64,000 nt of DNA from CAZYTM01 sp964649725. Lineage in GTDB: Bacteria > Desulfobacterota > Desulfuromonadia > Geobacterales > Geobacteraceae. Location: the NCBI GenBank assembly GCA_964649725.1, contig CAZYTM010000001.1, positions 372,001-436,000 on the forward strand. Reading direction: 5' to 3'. The notes under the pieces were generated by a model. It was not told the DNA's origin and ran no database searches. It worked only from the letters and a program-made list of their open reading frames with translations. The translations under genes were made by a program, and so were the position numbers. Positions 42,662-50,546 of this stretch are shown here, one piece after another; the stretch's first letter is position 1, and each line of letters starts with the position of its first letter.

Positions 42662-43364
42662 GACCTACCTCCAGCCCTGCCTCGATTGCCTGCCGTACCC
42701 GTTCCGGCAGCTCATCCCTTGAAATTCCAGCCCCCTTGCCAGTTATGATAGGTGCCCCGAAACGGACCTTCATGGTGCCGGGATAAAGCAGGAACTGTTT
42801 TGCCGGGTTGATCCGACCGCTGCCGCTTATACTGACCGGTATAATTGGGACACCGGCCTTGCTTGCCAGGAGGAACCCTCCCCGTTTAAAGGGGAGCAAC
42901 TGGTCATCAGGAGAACGGGTCCCCTCTGGGAATATCACTACACACTTCCCCTCCCGAATTTTGGCTACAGCCAGCTCCATGCTGCGAAAGGCCCGACGGC
43001 CATCTCCCCGGTCCAGCGGGATGTAACCGGCACGGGCCATGGAATGACCAAATACCGGTATTCTGAATAGCTCTTCCTTGGCAATCCAGGCAAATTGGCG
43101 CGGTATAACCGCCAACAGTGCCAGGATATCGAAATTGCCCTGATGGTTGCTCATGAAAATCAGCGGCCCCTCGGTTGGAACATTTTCCAGCCCGGCTACT
43201 TCAATTTTCACCTTACCAACCAGGAGGCCTAATCGTCCCCATAATCTGGCATGCCGGTGGTATAGCCTTCCAGTCGAGTCAAACAGAGTAAAGATTAAAG
43301 CGCTCAGCGATAGACAAAAGGTCAGGGGAATATATATCAGCAAAAATAGATAGGCTCTCAGCAT
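42645..43364 (-). CDS. plsC: 1-acyl-sn-glycerol-3-phosphate acyltransferase
   Basis: PlsC acylates lysophosphatidate to phosphatidate at the inner membrane. The 239-residue protein has an N-terminal membrane helix (YLFLLIYIPLTFCLSLSALIF), the catalytic NHxxxxD block SNHQGNFD near residue 73, GYIPLDRGDGRRAF, and the substrate-binding FPEGTRS near residue 147. First gene of the minus-strand plsC-rnj-ftsK unit, and divergent from ssb. It could, but need not, handle unusual acyl chains from the pfa locus. Confidence 0.94.
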   Translation of the reverse strand: MLRAYLFLLIYIPLTFCLSLSALIFTLFDSTGRLYHRHARLWGRLGLLVGKVKIEVAGLENVPTEGPLIFMSNHQGNFDILALLAVIPRQFAWIAKEELFRIPVFGHSMARAGYIPLDRGDGRRAFRSMELAVAKIREGKCVVIFPEGTRSPDDQLLPFKRGGFLLASKAGVPIIPVSISGSGRINPAKQFLLYPGTMKVRFGAPIITGKGAGISRDELPERVRQAIEAGLEVGRATFI

Positions 43365-43501
43365 TCCTCAATGCTCCTGCAAGACAGTTTAAATTACTGT
43401 TTTTTAGCAGGCTAGTCAAACAAATATCGCTTGCCTTCATGACCTGTTTTTTATAGACTGCCGGATGTGAATAAATGGAATATTGCCTGCAAGGAGCCCT
43501 T

Positions 43502-43930
43502 ATGGCCAGTCTCAACAAAGTGATGCTGATCGGTAATCTCGGCAAGGACCCTGAAGTACGTTACACTGCCTCCGGCACTGCTGTGGCCAGCTTCTCCGTT
43601 GCTACCAGCGAGCGGTTCAAGGGGAAGAGCGGTGACTGGGAGGAAAAGACCGAATGGCACAATGTTACCCTTTGGGGGCGGTTGGCAGAGATAGCTGGTG
43701 AATATCTGTCCAAGGGTAAGACCGTCTATATTGAAGGTAGGCTGCAGACCAGGAAATGGCAGGACCGTGATGGTAAAGACCGCTACACCACAGAAATTGT
43801 CGGTGATCGAATGCAGATGCTCTCAGGTAAAGGGGAAGGCACTGGCAGGCAGGGAGCCGGTAAGGGTGAAATGGCCGGACAACCTTTCGAGGAGCCAGCA
43901 TTCAATCCAGACGACGATATCCCCTTCTAG
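43502..43930 (+). CDS. ssb: Single-stranded DNA-binding protein
   Basis: A 142-residue SSB: OB-fold at 1-110 (SLNKVMLIGNLGKDPEVRYT, VATSERFKGKSGDWEEKTEWHNVTLWG, GKTVYIEGRLQTRKWQDRDGKDRY), a Gly-rich flexible linker, and the acidic interaction tail ending DDDIPF that recruits replication and repair partners. The start was set at ATG 43502, which has GGAG seven bases upstream, not at the in-frame ATG 43475. The next gene follows after 24 bases with its own strong ribosome site. Confidence 0.97.
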   Translation: MASLNKVMLIGNLGKDPEVRYTASGTAVASFSVATSERFKGKSGDWEEKTEWHNVTLWGRLAEIAGEYLSKGKTVYIEGRLQTRKWQDRDGKDRYTTEIVGDRMQMLSGKGEGTGRQGAGKGEMAGQPFEEPAFNPDDDIPF

Positions 43931-43954
43931 TAGATAGGGTTTAGGAGGAGCGCC

Positions 43955-44206
43955 ATGCAAACCCGCAAGAAGATTCTCGACTATGAGTTTGAAGAGGTCT
44001 TGGACGTCCGGACCAGGGAGTTGATAAGAGTTGGCTGCGCTGTCGCAGTCGGCTGCCCCACCTGACTGAAAAAGCACTTCGCAGGTGCGAAGGAAGCAGG
44101 TGCAACCCCTAAAGAACTTCATGAAGCAATTGCCTACGGGATCATCGCTCCATCCGGTCGGGCAAAAAATTTCGTACTTAGCTTGCTCGATGAGTTGGAG
44201 TCATAA
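43955..44206 (+). CDS. AhpD-like (carboxymuconolactone decarboxylase family) selenoprotein, UGA read as selenocysteine
   Basis: From ATG 43955, with AGGAGGAG four bases upstream, the frame reads MQTRKKILDYEFEEVLDVRT, RELIRVGCAVAVGCPT, then TGA (44063-44065), then LKKHFAGAKEAGATPKELHE, AIAYGIIAPSGRAKNFVLSL and LDELES to TAA. The two halves form one AhpD-type domain: [KR]ELI, AVAVGCxx(C/U)xxxH, and A-GAT-EE/KE-L-EA. The family's redox pair is CxxC, and here the second Cys is UGA: C34-P-T-U37. A hairpin fitting the bacterial SECIS pattern begins 11 bases after the UGA. AhpD-like CxxU selenoproteins are known in Geobacter relatives. The likely role is thiol/peroxide redox chemistry. 83 residues including Sec. 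The alternative is a pseudogene with a nonsense mutation. Confidence 0.85.
44063..44092 (+). promoter_or_regulatory. UGA codon and bacterial SECIS-like hairpin
   Basis: After the UGA come 11 bases, then CTTCGC (44077-44082), loop AGGT (44083-44086), GCGAAG (44087-44092). The apical loop begins 18 bases after the UGA and holds the GGU also found in the E. coli fdhF SECIS loop. The stem lies inside the coding sequence, as in all bacterial selenoprotein mRNAs. Confidence 0.75.
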
Positions 44207-44276
44207 CCGAAGTATTATTTGCAGGTTGCCAGCACTGCCAGATCTCTCCAGCCGCTGAGCAGAAGCTTCAATAACG

Positions 44277-45638
44277 ATGCGCATACCGTCAAAGTCAATT
44301 ATCAACCCGCTCCGCTCCAAAGCGAAGCGGGTTTCTATTCGCCGCAACGTCTTTAATCTGTCGTTTCCGGTGCTACTTTCATCTCTTTTTCAACGACTGG
44401 TTTCCATTGTAGACATCTTTTTGGTAGGAGGCCTTGGAGCTGCTGCTATTGCTGCAACCGGGCTTGGGCAGCTGCTTATTTTCGTTGTAATGACGGTTTT
44501 CTGGGGACTTGCCACCGGGGCTACGGTAGTAATTGCCCATCTTTGGGGCGCAGGCAAGCGATCTGATGCCACTTGTGCAGCAGTTAGTGCGGTAGCTGCC
44601 TGTCTTGCCTTGACTGTGCTGGCAAGCCTGGCCGGCTGGCTCTGGGGGGATAATCTGTTGAGTTTCCTTGGGGCTCGAGACGAAGTAATGTTCCTGGCAT
44701 CAAACTATCTTCGACTGGTCTTTCTCTATCTAGGCTTTACAACTGGGCTCAACATCCTCTCCGCAATCATGCACGGAGCCGGTAATACCCGCACCCCGAT
44801 GGAAGGGATTATCCTTGTCAATATTCTGCATGTAGTCTTTGCCTACCCATTAATCTATGGGAAATTCGGTCTGCCGCAGCTGGGGGTGACGGGAGCAGCT
44901 TATGCAATCAATGCCTCAGAGTGTATCGGCTGTCTCTATCTACTATTTCAGGCCCTGCGCAAGGGCTATCTGCGCTGGCTTCTTCCTGATCTGGGGCTGT
45001 TTCGCAGGATATGGCGGGTCGGTTACCCGGTAGCACTGGAACGGATAGCCCAACAGTCTGGCCAGCTCTTTTACTCCAAGTACATCATAAGCTACGGTAC
45101 AGCCGCTTATGCTGCTCACCAGATTGGCCTTTCCATCGAGTCGCTCTCTTTCATGCCAGGGGCCGGCATGGGAATTGCCGCAGCCACAATGATGGGGCAG
45201 GCTATCGGTGCAAGAAAAATACGTCGCGCCCGGATAAGTCACCGTGAAGCTCTTCGACTGGCAGTTTGGGTAATGTCTATAATGGCGCTCCTTTTCCTAT
45301 TTGTGCCAGCCCCCTTAATCAGCATATTTACCCACGACCCGGAAGTGATAACCAAGGGGACGGTCTTCCTTCGTCTGGTCGCCTTTGCCCAGGTCCCGCT
45401 GGCAATCTCCTTCGTCTATGCAGGTAGTCTGCGTGGAACTGGCGACACCCACTATGTTTTTCTCGTCACCCTGGTTGCCATGTGGGGGATCAGGGTCTTT
45501 TTCTCCTACGTAGCTACCGACCTGTTGCATCTTTCGCTCTATGCAGTCTGGGGTGTCTTCCTCCTCGACTGGTTTTTCCGTGCCGCTGCCTTTTCCTGGC
45601 GATATCATCGCCGCGACCTGCATGCGGTCATCATATAA
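44277..45638 (+). CDS. MATE family multidrug/metabolite efflux protein
   Basis: A 453-residue protein with about twelve membrane helices in two homologous halves, of the MATE (NorM/DinF) sodium- or proton-coupled exporter family. Typical features: LSFPVLLSSLFQRLVSIVDIFLVGGLGAAAIAATGLG at the first helices and GAAGIAAATMMGQAIGA-like GAGMGIAAATMMGQAIGARK in the second half. Substrate unknown. It begins 70 bases after the selenoprotein gene on the same strand and ends at a strong terminator. Confidence 0.92.
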   Translation: MRIPSKSIINPLRSKAKRVSIRRNVFNLSFPVLLSSLFQRLVSIVDIFLVGGLGAAAIAATGLGQLLIFVVMTVFWGLATGATVVIAHLWGAGKRSDATCAAVSAVAACLALTVLASLAGWLWGDNLLSFLGARDEVMFLASNYLRLVFLYLGFTTGLNILSAIMHGAGNTRTPMEGIILVNILHVVFAYPLIYGKFGLPQLGVTGAAYAINASECIGCLYLLFQALRKGYLRWLLPDLGLFRRIWRVGYPVALERIAQQSGQLFYSKYIISYGTAAYAAHQIGLSIESLSFMPGAGMGIAAATMMGQAIGARKIRRARISHREALRLAVWVMSIMALLFLFVPAPLISIFTHDPEVITKGTVFLRLVAFAQVPLAISFVYAGSLRGTGDTHYVFLVTLVAMWGIRVFFSYVATDLLHLSLYAVWGVFLLDWFFRAAAFSWRYHRRDLHAVII

Positions 45639-45662
45639 ATACATCTCTCCCAAATTATGATA

Positions 45663-45714
45663 AAAGACGGGCCAGCAGCAGCAATCTGATCGGTTGCTCT
45701 GCTGGCCCGTCTTT
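45663..45714. terminator. Bidirectional terminator between the MATE gene and the glycine-zipper lipoprotein
   Basis: A 16-bp perfect outer stem AAAGACGGGCCAGCAG/CTGCTGGCCCGTCTTT with an inner helix AGCAA/TTGCT. It stands between convergent genes and has A/T-rich ends for both directions. Confidence 0.9.
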
Positions 45715-45738
45715 ACATGGATAGACAAAAAATCTCTT

Positions 45739-46461
45739 CTATTTTAGTTTCAATATTAGAGAATGTATGATCCCGCTCTCTTTTTCCCGGTATTGAAGTC
45801 GAATCTCCTTGGCAGAAGTTGCCTCCCCAGGGAAGAAGAGGAAGCCGTTGGCAAGATGGAGTGCCGGTATAATCTTTCCTTCCAGCCCCTTGTCCCGGAT
45901 ATCATCACTGATCCGATACCCCTTATCAGTTGAGGTGCCTTCTTTTGCCCCTCCGATTATTGCCCCACCTGCAGCGCCGAGGGCAGCACCTTTACCAAGG
46001 GCAGAGCCGACGTTACGGCCTGAGACAATACCCAAAGCAGCACCGAGAATAGTCCCGGCGATGGCCCCTATAATTGCGCCTTTACCTGCACCACTGGTTA
46101 TGCCCCCAGCCTCTGTGTATTTGTCGACCCGTTCGACTGCTGCTTTGTTTGGAATTATATTCCAGTAACGGTTGTTATCATCCACAAGAAAGGTTTGGCC
46201 TGCTACGATTTCAACCGCTTGCGCACTTTTATTGTCAAGAACCAGCTGCACAGGGAGCAAGCCGGAATCGCGAATGTCAAAACCGAACGCCTCTTTAGCT
46301 ACCCCTTTATCTGCGTAAGCCTCTGCACCGATAGCTACGCCATTAATCACCTGGTGGTTCGGATATCCTTCAGGTGGGCGGAAAGATACATATTGTGTCT
46401 TGTATGTTGCGCAGCCAGATGTCATGGTTAGGCAGAGCATTATGGCGATAATTTTTTTCAT
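45739..46461 (-). CDS. Glycine-zipper lipoprotein, unassigned
   Basis: About 240 residues from the preferred ATG (complement of 46459-46461), which has AAAGGAG eight bases upstream. An upstream in-frame ATG would add six residues. The signal peptide ends in a lipobox (TSGC, before ATYKTQYVSF). After a soluble domain to about 125 comes a long glycine-zipper segment (GAGKGAIIGAIAGTILGAAL, GSALGKGAALGAAGGAIIGG, about 130-175), which usually packs in membranes or forms oligomers. The last 60 residues are soluble. Envelope-associated, with no known function. Confidence 0.8.
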   Translation of the reverse strand: MKKIIAIMLCLTMTSGCATYKTQYVSFRPPEGYPNHQVINGVAIGAEAYADKGVAKEAFGFDIRDSGLLPVQLVLDNKSAQAVEIVAGQTFLVDDNNRYWNIIPNKAAVERVDKYTEAGGITSGAGKGAIIGAIAGTILGAALGIVSGRNVGSALGKGAALGAAGGAIIGGAKEGTSTDKGYRISDDIRDKGLEGKIIPALHLANGFLFFPGEATSAKEIRLQYREKESGIIHSLILKLK

Positions 46462-46546
46462 GTCAGATTCTCCTTTCAAACTTTCTTCTTAAATCATAAC
46501 ACTGCTCACTTAGGTATTCAAATGCTATCCTTATTCACAAAATGAA

Positions 46547-46570
46547 ACCGGCCTGTATCAGCAGGCCGGT
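46547..46570 (-). terminator. Terminator of the probable outer-membrane protein gene
   Basis: A 9-bp stem ACCGGCCTG/CAGGCCGGT with a six-base loop. On the minus strand it is followed by TTTCATTTT, so it serves the gene ending at 46594. Confidence 0.75.
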
Positions 46571-46593
46571 CTGTTGCTAACCTCAATATTTTT

Positions 46594-47376
46594 TTACCAA
46601 CGCAACGACACCCCTAAGTGCGGGCCATCCAGTGACTGGTGTTCGCTTCTGAACCAACGATATCCTGCCTTAAGTGATGCATAGCGCCAGCCAAACAGCA
46701 GCGAGGCATCAACATCCAGCAGATCTTTTCCTGCTACAGACGACCATACCGGACGAAGTTCTACCCCAAGCCAGTCAACAGGGTGCACCTGCACCGGAGT
46801 CGTCATGGAGACCCCGGAATGGGTCTCTGCTCCTTCAAGCACCAGAGTGCCGAGACCTATATCAACCTCTACGAAGTTTCCCAGCGACATCCTGTAAAGA
46901 CCATGTATTTCGGTTATATTGAGATCATCTTTACTGATCTCTTCTTCATAACGAGTATGGCGGACCTCCATACCAAGCAGGCTATGCCCGATTTCACTAC
47001 GTACGTCAACTGCTGTTATGTCTGCCTTGAGCCACTGGTAGCCAAGATCGACACGGACAAAGGGGATCAGTGCCTCCCCTGTTTGGCGTGGTCTAATATT
47101 ATTGTCTTGACTATCCTTTGCCGAACCATTGACACGCGCCCAACTCTGCTCCCCACCTGCAGCCAATCCGACTATAAATACTGACATCAAAGCCTGGGCG
47201 ATGGCATCATTCCCCTGTTCCTTGCTTTCACTGCCATCATTTTTATATATATTGCGATCAAGAGTTGAACTGCCATCTGTTTTAGTAGCATCTTTTTCAA
47301 AATCACGCAAAGTGCCTGTAAATGCCGTTTGCACCAGCAGGAATAGTGATATAACGAGAATAGTCATTATCTTCAT
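46594..47376 (-). CDS. Probable outer-membrane or periplasmic beta-rich protein, unassigned
   Basis: About 260 residues with a signal peptide (IMTILVISLFLLVQTAFTG), a polar, Asp/Ser/Lys-rich stretch (about 25-60), and a C-terminal part of alternating hydrophobic strands (VRVDLGYQWLKADITAVDV, FVEVDIGLGTLVLEG, VELRPVWSSVAGKDLLDVDASLLFGWRYASLKAGYRWF) ending in Phe/Trp-type residues (LGVSLRW), as in outer-membrane beta-barrels. The start MKIMTILV is preceded by GGAG. Longer in-frame starts exist up to 47418. Its own terminator follows. No specific family recognised. Confidence 0.7.
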   Translation of the reverse strand: MKIMTILVISLFLLVQTAFTGTLRDFEKDATKTDGSSTLDRNIYKNDGSESKEQGNDAIAQALMSVFIVGLAAGGEQSWARVNGSAKDSQDNNIRPRQTGEALIPFVRVDLGYQWLKADITAVDVRSEIGHSLLGMEVRHTRYEEEISKDDLNITEIHGLYRMSLGNFVEVDIGLGTLVLEGAETHSGVSMTTPVQVHPVDWLGVELRPVWSSVAGKDLLDVDASLLFGWRYASLKAGYRWFRSEHQSLDGPHLGVSLRW

Positions 47377-47754
47377 TCTCTTAATCTCCATTGGCCTTAC
47401 CTGAATAGTGGTAAGCATACTTTGACTGTTATTTTCATACGCTTCTTATCCGGGCATCAATTAAATGCTACTGTATCAAAAATTACTACCAGATAATTTG
47501 TTTTTATAATTCAACCAGGAATTTCATTATTCAGCTGTTGGACTATTATTTCAAGCCACAACATTAGCAGACATTAACTAGTTCAAGGATTTTTGCCTTC
47601 ATGACCTAAAATGACCTAACCTCCTAAAAACATGAGCATAATGCTTGGGCTCCAAATTTGACTTCTACGTGCATTTCTGCAGCCAGGGCAGGCCCTTATA
47701 TTATTTAATGCCAAAACATGTTTAAATCGAAATTGCGGCGCCCAGGCGACTTTA
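47377..47754. other. Gene-free region before rsmG end
   Basis: About 380 AT-rich bases with no credible gene. It should hold the promoter of the minus-strand gene to its left. In many Geobacter-like origin regions parA and parB follow rsmG here, but neither is present. Confidence 0.5.
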
Positions 47755-48423
47755 TTAGTGCATGCTAATACTGTCGCCCGCCATGACTATTATTGATCGG
47801 GCATCTCCGCTGACAGGAAGAGTTAAATTGACAACTTCAACCACTCTCACGCTCATCTGTTTGAGTTCCGCCTCAGCAAGGCGAATCTCCTTTTCTCCTC
47901 CTCCCCCCTTCATTGCTATAATATACCCCTTTGTCGCCAGCAAAGGTAACGACATCCGTACAAAACCAGGGATATCCGCGAAAGCCCTTGATACTATCCA
48001 GTCGAAATGACCAGCGTATAGACCGGGTAGATCTTCACCCCTTGCATGACGAGGGGTAAAGTTGTGCAGTCCAAGGAGACGGGCAATATGCCGCTGGAAG
48101 ATGATTTTTTTTTCTACCGCATCTACAGAGACGACCTGCAGTTGAGGCCGCGCAAGTTGCAATGGGATTGCCGGGAAGCCAGCGCCAGAACCGAGGTCGA
48201 GAAGTCGTCCAGATATGCCTATTACCCAACAAAGAGTGAGAGAGTCGAGCAGATGCTTGATCACCACATCTTTTTCATCACGGATAGCAGTGAGGTTTAT
48301 CTTCTTCCCCCATTTCCGCAATTCGTCTGCCAATAAGGCAGAGCCATATCGAAGCTGCGGCGTCAAATCTATCCCGAGTTGAGCACAGCCTAGTTCCAGA
48401 AGCAGGCACATCTCGTTGGTCAT
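47755..48423 (-). CDS. rsmG: 16S rRNA (guanine527-N7)-methyltransferase
   Basis: RsmG methylates G527 of 16S rRNA with S-adenosylmethionine. The 222-residue protein shows KKINLTAIRDEKDVVIKHLLDSL, the SAM-binding LLDLGSGAGFPAIPL, VVSVDAVEKKIIF and the C-terminal YIIAMKGG. It overlaps mnmG by four bases (ATGA) as the last gene of the minus-strand origin arm. Confidence 0.96.
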   Translation of the reverse strand: MTNEMCLLLELGCAQLGIDLTPQLRYGSALLADELRKWGKKINLTAIRDEKDVVIKHLLDSLTLCWVIGISGRLLDLGSGAGFPAIPLQLARPQLQVVSVDAVEKKIIFQRHIARLLGLHNFTPRHARGEDLPGLYAGHFDWIVSRAFADIPGFVRMSLPLLATKGYIIAMKGGGGEKEIRLAEAELKQMSVRVVEVVNLTLPVSGDARSIIVMAGDSISMH

Positions 48424-50294
48424 TTCCCCTCCCGCACCTTCAAGGCGATAGCCAAGATAGAGATAGCTGCCGGGGTAATGCCGGCGATTCGAGAGGCCTG
48501 CCCTAGCGTGTCTGGACGGAATTTATGCAATTTTTCCCTCACTTCGGCGGTCAATCCGGCAATGCGCTGATAATCAAAATTGACCGGGATACGGGCATTT
48601 TCCAGCTTGTGAGTTCGGGCCACCTGCTCTAATTGACGATCGATGTACCCCTGATATTTTACCTGGATTTCCAACTGCTCCCGGACTGCTCCCGGCAGCA
48701 CTGCAAGCTCAGGTGCCAGACGGCAAAGCTCCTTGCAGGTAATGTCAGGCCGCCGCAAGAGCTGTTCCAGGGTTACAGCGTTCTGTATCCCAACCAGACC
48801 GAACTCCTCCTGGAATTCATGATCAAGTTCGACCGGAGTGAAGCGGGTCTGTCGCATTACTTCCAATCCAGCGACAATAGCCTCTCGTTTGCGCAAAAAG
48901 CGGCCATACTCTTCGTCAGCAACCAGTCCAACCGCATGCCCCTTCTCTCGCAGACGGAGATCTGCATTATCCTCTCTGAGTAACAGCCGGTATTCTGCTC
49001 GGGAGGTGAACATACGATAAGGTTCCCTGGTGCCAAGTGTTACCAGATCGTCGATCATAACCCCAATATACCCCTCGTTGCGCCCAATCAGCAGCGGCTG
49101 TTCCCCCTTACAGCGCAATGCGGCATTTATTCCAGCCATTAACCCCTGGGCCGCTGCCTCCTCGTAGCCAGATGTGCCGTTAATCTGCCCGGCATGATAG
49201 AGATTGCGAAGTAGCTTGGTCTCCAGTGAAGTATGCAGTTGAATCGGATCGCAGTAATCATACTCAATAGCATAGGCAGGGCGCATAATCTCTACCCGTT
49301 CCAACCCTTCAATGCTTCGGTAAAAAGCCCACTGTACGTCAATCGGCAGCGAGGTAGAGAGCCCGGAAGGATAGACCTCTACGGTATCGCGCCCTTCCGG
49401 CTCAATGAAGGTCTGGTGCCTGCTCTTATCCGGGAAACGGACCACCTTATCCTCAATGGAGGGGCAGTAGCGCGGGCCAATCCCTTCGATTATGCCGGCG
49501 TAAAGAGGTGATCGATCGAGACCGCTACGGATGATCTCATGACTTCGCTCATTGGTGTAGGCTATGTGACATGGAACCTGTGGCTGATCGAGCCGCTCGG
49601 TAGAGAAAGAGAAGGGTTGTGGTGGGTCATCGCCATACTGCGGTTCTAGACGACTGAAGTCAATTGTTCGACCATCAAGTCGGGCCGGAGTTCCGGTCTT
49701 GAGACGACCTACCGTAAAACCTAGTTCCTGGAGTTGCTCCGATAATCCGATAGATGGCAGGTCGCCAGCTCGGCCGCCGGGATAACTGGTCAGGCCTATA
49801 TGTATCAGCCCTCGCATAAAGGTACCAGTCGTGAGGATTACGGTCTTGCCGGCAAAGCGGACCCCAGCCTTGGTGTCAACACCTTGGACGGAACCATCCT
49901 CCACATGCAATCCGACCACCTCGCCCTGTTTTAAATGCAGGTTTGCTTCTGCCTCCAAAACCCGCTTCATGCGCAGCCGATACTGCTGTTTATCGGCCTG
50001 AGCCCTGGATGCACGGACCGCCGGCCCCTTTTTTGTATTAAGAATGCGGAACTGGATGCCGGTGGCATCGATATTACGCCCCATCTCGCCGCCCAAGGCG
50101 TCAATCTCCTTGACCAAATGCCCTTTTGCCAAGCCACCGATCGCCGGGTTGCATGACATCAAGGCAATGGCATCAAGGTTGATGGAGATAAGGAGCGTCA
50201 GACAACCAATCCGGGCCGAGGCCAAAGCTGCCTCACAGCCGGCATGCCCACCACCCACCACAATCACATCATAATCTTTATCATAGACGACCAC
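48420..50294 (-). CDS. mnmG: tRNA uridine-5-carboxymethylaminomethyl modification enzyme MnmG
   Basis: MnmG (GidA) works with MnmE to add carboxymethylaminomethyl groups to the wobble uridine of several tRNAs, using FAD, NADH and folate. 624 residues, usual length. FAD-binding VIVVGGGHAGCEAALASARIG at the N-terminus, then LMSCNPAIGGLAKGHLVKEIDALGG, GTFMRGLIHIG, and LKTGTPARLDGRTIDFS. C-terminal tRNA-binding part with PVNFDYQRIAGLTAEVREKL. Separated from mnmE by about 250 bases that include a parS-like site. Confidence 0.97.
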   Translation of the reverse strand: MVVYDKDYDVIVVGGGHAGCEAALASARIGCLTLLISINLDAIALMSCNPAIGGLAKGHLVKEIDALGGEMGRNIDATGIQFRILNTKKGPAVRASRAQADKQQYRLRMKRVLEAEANLHLKQGEVVGLHVEDGSVQGVDTKAGVRFAGKTVILTTGTFMRGLIHIGLTSYPGGRAGDLPSIGLSEQLQELGFTVGRLKTGTPARLDGRTIDFSRLEPQYGDDPPQPFSFSTERLDQPQVPCHIAYTNERSHEIIRSGLDRSPLYAGIIEGIGPRYCPSIEDKVVRFPDKSRHQTFIEPEGRDTVEVYPSGLSTSLPIDVQWAFYRSIEGLERVEIMRPAYAIEYDYCDPIQLHTSLETKLLRNLYHAGQINGTSGYEEAAAQGLMAGINAALRCKGEQPLLIGRNEGYIGVMIDDLVTLGTREPYRMFTSRAEYRLLLREDNADLRLREKGHAVGLVADEEYGRFLRKREAIVAGLEVMRQTRFTPVELDHEFQEEFGLVGIQNAVTLEQLLRRPDITCKELCRLAPELAVLPGAVREQLEIQVKYQGYIDRQLEQVARTHKLENARIPVNFDYQRIAGLTAEVREKLHKFRPDTLGQASRIAGITPAAISILAIALKVREGK

Positions 50295-50525
50295 CGGCTA
50301 CCCCTGCTCTTATCCTATTACTGGCCTATAAATTTTCGTCTAGCACTGCTGTTCAAGCATCTCGCAAAGCTTGTCATGAATGCGGGCGATCTTAAACAAA
50401 TCACATACAGAAACGATCTCCCCAAGCAGCCGCAATTAATCATCCGCCAATCATGTTCCACAAAACGTTAACTAGGACACTGTATACAAGCTGTAACCCC
50501 TTGCCAATAGAACAAGCAGGCAAAT

Positions 50526-50541
50526 AGTTTCACGTGAAACA
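50526..50541. promoter_or_regulatory. parS-like centromere site
   Basis: AGTTTCACGTGAAACA, whose 14-base core GTTTCACGTGAAAC is a perfect palindrome, matches the conserved bacterial parS (TGTTTCACGTGAAACA) at 15 of 16 positions. ParB/Spo0J loads on such sites near the origin to segregate chromosomes. It lies about 4 kb from dnaA, just past the mnmE stop. Only one copy was seen in this window. Confidence 0.88.
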
Positions 50542-50546
50542 TATGT

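Noticed and set aside
43955..44065. A 36-residue ORF ending at TGA after ssb
   Set aside because: The reading frame continues with family-typical AhpD sequence beyond the TGA and the TGA replaces a redox Cys, so a selenoprotein explains it better than a tiny gene.
47601..47618. Direct repeat ATGACCTA-aa-ATGACCTA
   Set aside because: Two 8-base copies only, no further copies or dyad found. Too weak to call an operator.
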